A stretch of 19,008 nt of DNA, taken from assembly GCA_947371415.1 (NCBI GenBank), contig CANBPJ010000021.1, positions 1 through 19,008 on the forward strand, given 5' to 3'. The notes beneath the pieces were generated by a model that made no database searches, had not been told where the DNA came from, and was given only the letters and a program-made list of their open reading frames with translations. The DNA is from Burkholderiaceae bacterium (lineage in GTDB: Bacteria > Pseudomonadota > Gammaproteobacteria > Burkholderiales > Burkholderiaceae). A program made the translations under genes and the position numbers. The stretch's first letter is position 1, and the number at the start of each line of letters is the position of its first letter. Positions 13,593 to 19,008 of the stretch are shown here, one piece after another.

Positions 13593-16082
13593 TTATTGGG
13601 GCTGTCGATGCCATAAACGCATTTTATGCTGTCGCCAAAATAAGGGATCAACCAAGATCAGATTATGTTTTGCTTGAAACTCCCAAATTTGCGCGCCAGT
13701 TGCAGGGGTTTGATAAAAAGGAATATTCATACTCTGATATCGCTCAATGACCGTGGGGTGGGGATGGCCATAGCGATTACGATAGCCATTTTGTGCAAAG
13801 GCTAAGTCAGGACTTAAGGCGCTTAGTAGATTTAAAGATGATGATGTTTTACTGCCATGGTGTGGTGCCATAAAAATTAACTTCTTGTCTTTTAGTTCAT
13901 GTAGATTGAGTTGATCTAGGCGAGCAGTGATATCCGCCTCACCCTGCTTCTCCACATCACCAGTCAACCAAAAGGAAGTATGTTGATTACGCACCTCAAG
14001 TACACAACTCATCTCATTGGGTTTTCTGGCTTGCTGCTCCTCAAAAAGTGCATCTTCATGCGGATGCCATATATAAAAGTCCACGCCATCCCATGACCAA
14101 TGCTGAGCAAAGCGACAGGGAATAGCGGGTACGCGTTTCATTTTTAGATTGGCGAGCAATGGGTTCGTAGTCGGCAACGATCCCATCATGGAGTCAAAAG
14201 AAATTTCTTGAAGTAAGGTAGCAGCCCCTCCAATGTGATCACTATCACTATGGCTAATAACCATTCGATCAATCTGATCGATCCCTCTACCCCTCAAATA
14301 CGGCAGGATGATTCTTTGGCCTGCATTGTCTTTGCCTTGTATGGGGCCAGTGTCATAAAGCAACCTCTTGGATGCAGTTTCAATAAGAACTGCCGTGCCC
14401 TGTCCGACATCCAAGACCGTCGCACGAAATTCTCCGCTAGCTAAATTAATGCTGGGGTTTGGTTGAATAAACAAGCTGACACAGAATGCAAGGCCAATCG
14501 CTCTAGAAATCCAGCTCTTCGCAATGACTCCAGGACGAATAGCCATCACTATGCCAATAGTTGACAAGGTGAGCGCCCACCATGCGGGTTGACTGGACCA
14601 AGCAACTGCCCATTTCCAGCGAGCCATCCAGCCGAGGAGTATTGCTAAATATTCCATCGTGGCATGGGCGGGCAATAAAAGCCATTTACCAATAAAGTCT
14701 GGTAGCAAAGCGCCAGCAATCGCTAAAGGTGTCACGATGTAACTCACCACAGGAATCGCAAATGCATTAGCCAGTGGTGACACGATTGAGACTTGATAAA
14801 ACCAATATAAGGTCAATGGTAGGAGTGCAATAGTAACAACTGCCTGAACACGACAGGCCTCTCTCAATGCCTGTATTAATCTACGACTCCAATGCACCTC
14901 AAGCTCTTTGCCGGTAGGCACCCCTAAAAGACCTTCGGAACCTTGCATTGCATACAGAATGGCGGCAACAGCGCCAAACGATAACCAAAATCCAGGGGTA
15001 TAGGGCGCCATAGGATCAATCAGCAATCCAAATGCTAAAGCCCACCACCAAATATCAAAGGATCGCGGATTTCTGCCAGACCACAAGGCGAAGGCGACAA
15101 CACCCACCATATACATCGTTCTTTGTGCTGGAATCTGAAAGCCTGCTAACCAGGCATAGACAAATGCTGTCAGAAACCCCGTTGCAGCAGCAACTTTACC
15201 CACTGGCATGTAAAGTGGTAGAGCATTACGGCGCCAAAGGAACGCAGCAATCATGGCGCCAAATCCAGCTAACATCGTGACATGAAGCCCTGAGATGGAG
15301 ATTAAATGTCCGATTCCGGTGGCATTAAATACACGCCAGTCCTCTTGATCAATTGCATTTTGATCGCCCATCACCAGAGCTGCAATTACGCCAGCGTATC
15401 GAGCATCCTTTGGGAGTGACTGCCGTATCTTTTGCCTCAACTTCCAGCGTTGATATTCCATTGCCAGAGTAAATTCTGTTAAACCAATGTCCTTCTCATG
15501 CAATAACTCGCCAGATCGCACGGAACCACTAGCACCAAAATCCTGGTGAAAGGACCAGCGCTCGAAATCAAAAGTATGGGGATTTAAGGAGCCATAAGGT
15601 CGCTTTATCTTGACCTTAAACTCCCAGCGTTGGCCAGGAATGACTTCAGGGATATCTTGAGGGTTACGCCATGCAGGCTGCCAACTCAAATATACCTGCC
15701 GAGGAAATGACTCAATTGGCTGTCGCCCTAAGGATGCATGATCTACTTCGAAAGAAAATTTTGCGCCGCTTAATGAACTTTGAGGCAAGGCATTCACTCT
15801 ACCCTCAAGAATTAGATCTTTGCCCTCGAACTCAATCGACAGAACATTGCCCAATCGATTCTGAGCGTAATGGGCATTCCAAGCAAAACCTAGAGCCAAG
15901 AAGGATATGCCAACAAAGATTTTGTTTGCATGAGGATGCTCAATTAGGCGCCAATTTACCAGGGCACCAAGAACTCCAAGCGCTAGCAAAAAGGTGCAGA
16001 TGGGCATCCAGTGATCGGGTACTGCAGGCAAAAATAGAAGGAGCGCTCCCCCGGCGATAAACGCCGCAATATGAATGCGCAA
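13593..16082 (-). CDS. comEC: ComEC/Rec2 DNA internalization channel
   Basis: An 829-aa protein of full family length, the inner-membrane channel that carries single-stranded DNA into the cytoplasm in natural transformation. Order of parts: N-terminal helices and a soluble DUF4131-type segment (about 30-190), the multi-helix Competence domain (about 220-500, with GDQNAIDQEDWRVFNATGIG and ISGLHVTM), and a C-terminal metallo-beta-lactamase domain. The last has LDVGQGTAVLI (from 557), HSDSDHIGG (H611, D613, D615, H616) and APHHGSKTS (H741, H742), so its metal site looks intact. The start is TTG at 16082, only 4 nt after the tatD stop, with AAGAG close upstream. No other competence genes are in the window. 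Confidence 0.93.
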   Translation of the reverse strand: MRIHIAAFIAGGALLLFLPAVPDHWMPICTFLLALGVLGALVNWRLIEHPHANKIFVGISFLALGFAWNAHYAQNRLGNVLSIEFEGKDLILEGRVNALPQSSLSGAKFSFEVDHASLGRQPIESFPRQVYLSWQPAWRNPQDIPEVIPGQRWEFKVKIKRPYGSLNPHTFDFERWSFHQDFGASGSVRSGELLHEKDIGLTEFTLAMEYQRWKLRQKIRQSLPKDARYAGVIAALVMGDQNAIDQEDWRVFNATGIGHLISISGLHVTMLAGFGAMIAAFLWRRNALPLYMPVGKVAAATGFLTAFVYAWLAGFQIPAQRTMYMVGVVAFALWSGRNPRSFDIWWWALAFGLLIDPMAPYTPGFWLSFGAVAAILYAMQGSEGLLGVPTGKELEVHWSRRLIQALREACRVQAVVTIALLPLTLYWFYQVSIVSPLANAFAIPVVSYIVTPLAIAGALLPDFIGKWLLLPAHATMEYLAILLGWMARWKWAVAWSSQPAWWALTLSTIGIVMAIRPGVIAKSWISRAIGLAFCVSLFIQPNPSINLASGEFRATVLDVGQGTAVLIETASKRLLYDTGPIQGKDNAGQRIILPYLRGRGIDQIDRMVISHSDSDHIGGAATLLQEISFDSMMGSLPTTNPLLANLKMKRVPAIPCRFAQHWSWDGVDFYIWHPHEDALFEEQQARKPNEMSCVLEVRNQHTSFWLTGDVEKQGEADITARLDQLNLHELKDKKLIFMAPHHGSKTSSSLNLLSALSPDLAFAQNGYRNRYGHPHPTVIERYQSMNIPFYQTPATGAQIWEFQAKHNLILVDPLFWRQHKMRLWHRQPQ

Positions 16083-16086
16083 GCTC

Positions 16087-16947
16087 TTAAGAAGCTTTTT
16101 GAGGGTTGGTATTGCTGGTCACTAACCTGGACCAACGTGGCAATGCTTGCATCGCATTTAGCCAGACTGCTTTGGAGAATATGTCATCACTGATACCGCG
16201 AATGTGGGCTAATTGTGTAGCAATTCTGGGAAGTAAGGCTGGCTCATTAAATGTGCCGCCCTCCTCTTTAAGCCAAGCTGGCGGGATATCAGGGGAATCT
16301 GTTTCTGTGACGATGCAATCGAGTGGCAACTCTTTTAAAAGACGGCGAATTTGCAATGCTCGGTCGTAGGTTGCCGCACCACCAAATCCCAACTTGAAAC
16401 CAAGCTCAATAAATTGCCCAGCCTGCTGATGGCTGCCGTTAAATGCATGGGCAATTCCACTGGGAACTTTTCTTTTTCGCAAGACTTTGAGAATGGCATC
16501 TTGTGAACGGCGTACATGCAAAATCACGGGCAACTGAAATTGCTCCGCTAAATCTAGTTGCGCATGAAAGAAATACTCTTGACGCTGGGGATCAAGACCC
16601 TCAACAAAGTAATCTAAGCCAATCTCGCCAATACCAACAAATCGAGGATCACTTAGCGACTGTTCAATCTGAGCCTTCAGAATATCAAGGTCAACTTCTT
16701 GAGCTTGTTTGATATACAGCGGATGAATACCTAGCGTGTATACCAATCCTGGAATATCTTCGCTGTACTGCTTTACCAAGCCTCTAGCCTGATCCCAATC
16801 AGAAGCTTGAACAGTGGGCAGCAGAATGGATTGAACGCCCTCGTCTGCTGCTCTTAAAACAATCTCCGGAAGCATGCCAGCAAACTCTGGCGCATCTAGA
16901 TGGCAGTGGGTATCAATCCAAGCCAGGTCTATGATGGCTTCGCTCAT
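16087..16947 (-). CDS. tatD: TatD-family metal-dependent hydrolase/DNase
   Basis: A 286-aa TIM-barrel hydrolase of the TatD family, linked in other bacteria to 3'-5' DNA exonuclease activity and DNA repair. Metal-site residues are visible: H14 and H16 in DTHCHLD, E108 in GIGEIGLDY, H144 in VILHVRRS, H167 in IAHAFNGS and D217 in ETDSP. The C-terminus extends about 25 residues past the barrel with a polar tail. The start overlaps the lolD stop by ATGA (16944-16947), and the stop is 4 nt before comEC. Family members include TatD, YcfH and YjjV-like proteins, so the exact ortholog is less sure than the family. Confidence 0.92.
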   Translation of the reverse strand: MSEAIIDLAWIDTHCHLDAPEFAGMLPEIVLRAADEGVQSILLPTVQASDWDQARGLVKQYSEDIPGLVYTLGIHPLYIKQAQEVDLDILKAQIEQSLSDPRFVGIGEIGLDYFVEGLDPQRQEYFFHAQLDLAEQFQLPVILHVRRSQDAILKVLRKRKVPSGIAHAFNGSHQQAGQFIELGFKLGFGGAATYDRALQIRRLLKELPLDCIVTETDSPDIPPAWLKEEGGTFNEPALLPRIATQLAHIRGISDDIFSKAVWLNAMQALPRWSRLVTSNTNPQKAS

Positions 16948-17654
16948 TGCGAGAAGGTCTTTAATACTCCGCGCTCTAAATGCAAAATACGATCACAACG
17001 TTTTGCGCGAACCGGATCATGAGTCACAATCACAAATGCAGTGCCTTGTTCACGGGCAATATCTAACATCAGGTCAAACACCCCATCAGCCGTCTCAGTA
17101 TCGAGATTACCTGTAGGTTCATCGGCCAAGACGCAGGAGGGATTACCCACCAGCGCACGCGCAACTGCAACACGTTGACGCTCGCCGCCAGATAATTCTC
17201 CGGGAGTGTGCTGTACGCGCTTTGCCAAGCCAACTGCATGCAGCATCTTGTTTGCTCGCTCCATTGATTCCTCATTGCCAAGGCCACGAATACGCAAAGG
17301 CAAGGCAACATTCTCAACAGCACTAAATTCATCTAAAAGATGATGGAACTGATAAATGAAGCCCAAGCTATGATTACGCAGTTGATCTAGTTTGCTCACT
17401 GGCAATTGATGGAGATTCTCTCCAGCCAGAATGACAGTGCCAGCACTTGGGGTATCCAAACCTCCTAATAAATGCAGCAAAGTGCTTTTACCGGACCCAG
17501 AAGAACCTACGATCGCCACCTTTTCAGAAGCACTCACCTGCAAATCAATTTCCTTGAGGACATCAACTGCAGTCGGTCCTTTGCCATAGGTCTTTGCAAG
17601 GCCAGATGCACTGAGGATCACTGAATTACCAACCTCTTTATTGACATTATTCAT
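16944..17654 (-). CDS. lolD: Lipoprotein-releasing ABC transporter ATP-binding protein LolD
   Basis: A 236-aa ABC ATPase that powers extraction of outer-membrane lipoproteins from the inner membrane to the carrier LolA. It has Walker A GSSGSGKST (50-58), the LolD-typical Q-loop region FIYQFHHLLDEF (99-110), signature LSGGERQR (154-161), Walker B VLADEPTGNLD (D178, E179) and switch H212 in VTHD. I start at the ATG at 17654 because GGAGG sits 9 nt upstream; the frame is open to 17729, but that extra part is the shifted reading of the lolC end. The first codons overlap the lolC stop by 8 nt (ATGAATAA), giving fixed coupling of transporter subunits. Confidence 0.95.
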   Translation of the reverse strand: MNNVNKEVGNSVILSASGLAKTYGKGPTAVDVLKEIDLQVSASEKVAIVGSSGSGKSTLLHLLGGLDTPSAGTVILAGENLHQLPVSKLDQLRNHSLGFIYQFHHLLDEFSAVENVALPLRIRGLGNEESMERANKMLHAVGLAKRVQHTPGELSGGERQRVAVARALVGNPSCVLADEPTGNLDTETADGVFDLMLDIAREQGTAFVIVTHDPVRAKRCDRILHLERGVLKTFSQ

Positions 17655-18909
17655 AGCGTAACGCCTCCGCAGGCTGAACTTGGGCAGCGCGACGACTTGG
17701 ATACAAGGTTGCCAATACGGAAAGGCCAAAGGCCATCAAACCCACTGTGACGACATCAGATAAACGGACGTCCGAGGGGAGCTCGCTAATAAAGTAGACA
17801 TCGCGTGGCAAGAAGCGCACTCGGAATATAGCCTCAATGGTTGGAACAATCACATCAATATTCAAAGCAATGAGGAGGCCTAAGCCAACGCCAGCCAAGG
17901 AGCCTAGCAGGCCAATCGCTAAACCTTGCACTAAGAATATCCGCTGAATTAATCCCGGGCTCGCACCCATAGTTCTCAAAATTGCAATATCAGCCTGTTT
18001 CTCATTGACGGTCATTACCAGGGTGGAGACTAAATTAAATGCGGCCACCGCAATAATCAAAGTCAAGATGATGAACATCATCTTTCTTTCGGTTTGAACA
18101 GCGGCAAACCAATTGCGATTAGAGCGCGACCAATCCGTTACCCAGAGGGCCTGTGGGACCACTTGAGCCAACTCAGCAGCAATCTCAGGTGCACGCTGCA
18201 TATCGTCTACCTTAACGCGCAGGCCGGATGGGTCTTGTAGGCGCAATAAAGCCGCGGCATCTTTCCAATGCATGATGGCGAGAGAGCTGTCATATTCATA
18301 ATGACCGCTATCCACAATGCCGACTACTTGGAGTGTCCGCATTCTGGGCATGGCACCCGCTGGAGTGAGATCACTCTCAGGCACGATGAGGTTAATACGA
18401 TCACCTACGCGTGCACCAACCATGCTTGCCAGTTGCGCACCTAAGGCCACCCCAAAAGCACCTGGTTTGAGATCTTCAATACTGCCCGCAACAAATTGCT
18501 TGGGCAAGTCAGAAACTTTACCTTCTTCACTGGGTAGCACGCCACGAATCGCCACACCACGCATGATGTTCTCGCGACTGAGTAAGCCCTGCGAACTGAC
18601 CATTGGAGCAACGCCAATTACGTGGGGCTGAGCAGCCACCTTGAGAGCAATCGGCTCCCAATTGGCCAAACCATCTGGGGCAGTAATTTCAACATGAGAG
18701 AGTACGGACAGCATGCGATCCCGGACTTCCTTCTGGAAGCCATTCATTACTGAGAGCACCACAATTAGGGCGGCAACCCCCAAGGCAATGCCTGCGGTGG
18801 AGATTCCGGAAATAAAGGAGAGGAAGCCATCACGCTTACCCACCGTCTTGCGACGCTTAGATCGGGTGTAGCGCAGGCCAATTTCTAGCTCAATAGGAAG
18901 TCTCAACAT
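17647..18909 (-). CDS. lolC: Lipoprotein-releasing ABC transporter permease, LolC/LolE (possibly LolF) family
   Basis: A 420-aa permease with the MacB/LolC topology: one helix at 33-56, a large periplasmic domain (about 57-275), then helices at 278-300, 325-352 and 385-404. N-terminal ELEIGLRYTRSKRR and the coupling region NEKQADIAILRTMGAS (302-317) are family hallmarks. A proline-flanked segment DLTPAGAMPRMR (180-191) matches the place of the LolA-binding Hook loop of LolC. Only one permease precedes lolD and no lolE follows, so this could be a LolF-type hybrid working as a homodimer; a second permease elsewhere in the genome is not excluded. The ATG at 18909 lacks a clear Shine-Dalgarno. 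First gene of the six-gene minus-strand unit. Confidence 0.92.
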   Translation of the reverse strand: MLRLPIELEIGLRYTRSKRRKTVGKRDGFLSFISGISTAGIALGVAALIVVLSVMNGFQKEVRDRMLSVLSHVEITAPDGLANWEPIALKVAAQPHVIGVAPMVSSQGLLSRENIMRGVAIRGVLPSEEGKVSDLPKQFVAGSIEDLKPGAFGVALGAQLASMVGARVGDRINLIVPESDLTPAGAMPRMRTLQVVGIVDSGHYEYDSSLAIMHWKDAAALLRLQDPSGLRVKVDDMQRAPEIAAELAQVVPQALWVTDWSRSNRNWFAAVQTERKMMFIILTLIIAVAAFNLVSTLVMTVNEKQADIAILRTMGASPGLIQRIFLVQGLAIGLLGSLAGVGLGLLIALNIDVIVPTIEAIFRVRFLPRDVYFISELPSDVRLSDVVTVGLMAFGLSVLATLYPSRRAAQVQPAEALRYE

Positions 18910-18927
18910 AGTTACAGTTTAGACAAT

Positions 18928-18947
18928 CGGATGGACAAACGGATGGA
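18928..18947. repeat. Tandem 8-bp direct repeat upstream of lolC
   Basis: CGGATGGA occurs at 18928-18935 and again at 18940-18947, separated by CAAA, so the period is 12 bp. It lies in the 46-to-67-bp gap between the divergent lolC start and the gene entering at the right edge. It could be a regulator half-site pair, but the length is too short to exclude chance. Confidence 0.3.
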
Positions 18948-18976
18948 TTCTGTAAATGCCACCTAAAATCAGGGGA

Positions 18977-19008
18977 ATGACTACGAATTCGATCTCTCAA
19001 CAAGGCTC
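18977..19008 (+). CDS. Start of a divergent gene, truncated by the window edge
   Basis: From the ATG at 18977 an open frame begins MTTNSISQQG and runs off the end. AGGGGA directly precedes the ATG, closer than usual for a ribosome site. An in-frame ATG at 18956 is the alternative start. Too few codons are present to name a product; the only support is the divergent position next to lolC and the purine-rich stretch. Confidence 0.35.
   Translation, partial: MTTNSISQQG

Noticed and set aside
17655..17729. Longer N-terminus for LolD
   Set aside because: The added 25 residues are an alternative reading of the lolC 3' end; GGAGG and family length support 17654.
1..19008. CRISPR arrays, insertion sequences, phage genes, tRNA or rRNA
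   Set aside because: I saw no regular spaced repeats, transposase or integrase motifs, or RNA gene signatures; the region reads as ordinary dense chromosomal DNA.

Overview
The window looks like a chromosomal segment from a small-genome betaproteobacterium of the order Burkholderiales, and Polynucleobacter or a close relative is my best guess. The reasons are a Bug/TctC-type solute receptor, an intracellular polyhydroxybutyrate depolymerase, a lolC-lolD-tatD-comEC gene order, moderate GC content judged by eye, and tightly packed genes with many overlapping stops and starts. I ran no database search, so this assignment is inference from protein recognition. There are no rRNA, tRNA, IS, phage or CRISPR features that I can support.

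Layout: (1) Positions 1-1684, plus strand: a Rho-independent terminator of an upstream gene, then an orphan Bug/TctC periplasmic binding protein and a hotdog acyl-CoA thioesterase. (2) Positions 1681-4553, minus strand: a compact five-gene unit, transcribed as glutathione S-transferase, cupin, unknown 113-aa protein, PhaZ depolymerase, unknown 70-aa protein, with overlapping or near-touching genes throughout. (3) Positions 4726-11669, plus strand, divergent from (2): a three-gene operon of a 1131-aa transglutaminase/DUF2126 fusion, an 867-aa circularly permuted ATP-grasp/alpha-E fusion and a second 307-aa transglutaminase. The 172-bp divergent intergenic region carries a nested inverted repeat that looks like an operator. 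(4) Positions 11656-12470: a GlnB-like P-II protein on the minus strand, overlapping tail to tail with the second transglutaminase, and a small unknown 72-aa gene on the plus strand. (5) Positions 12475-18909, minus strand: a probable six-gene unit, lolC/lolF - lolD - tatD - comEC - Cys/His-rich secreted protein - four-helix membrane protein with a Met/His-rich tail, ending in a strong terminator with a UUCG tetraloop. The first codons of a divergent plus-strand gene are cut by the right edge.

The least understood part is the operon in region 3. It combines two predicted amide-bond-forming modules (DUF2126 and the circularly permuted ATP-grasp) with two intact Cys-His-Asp transglutaminase-type domains and an alpha-E domain. 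That composition is known from the predicted peptide-ligation/protein-modification operons that often accompany the proteasome-like Anbu peptidase, but no Anbu gene is in this window and the substrate is unknown. Region 5 joins lipoprotein export (LolC/LolD), a TatD nuclease and the DNA-uptake channel ComEC to two small proteins that look like metal (probably copper) handling proteins.
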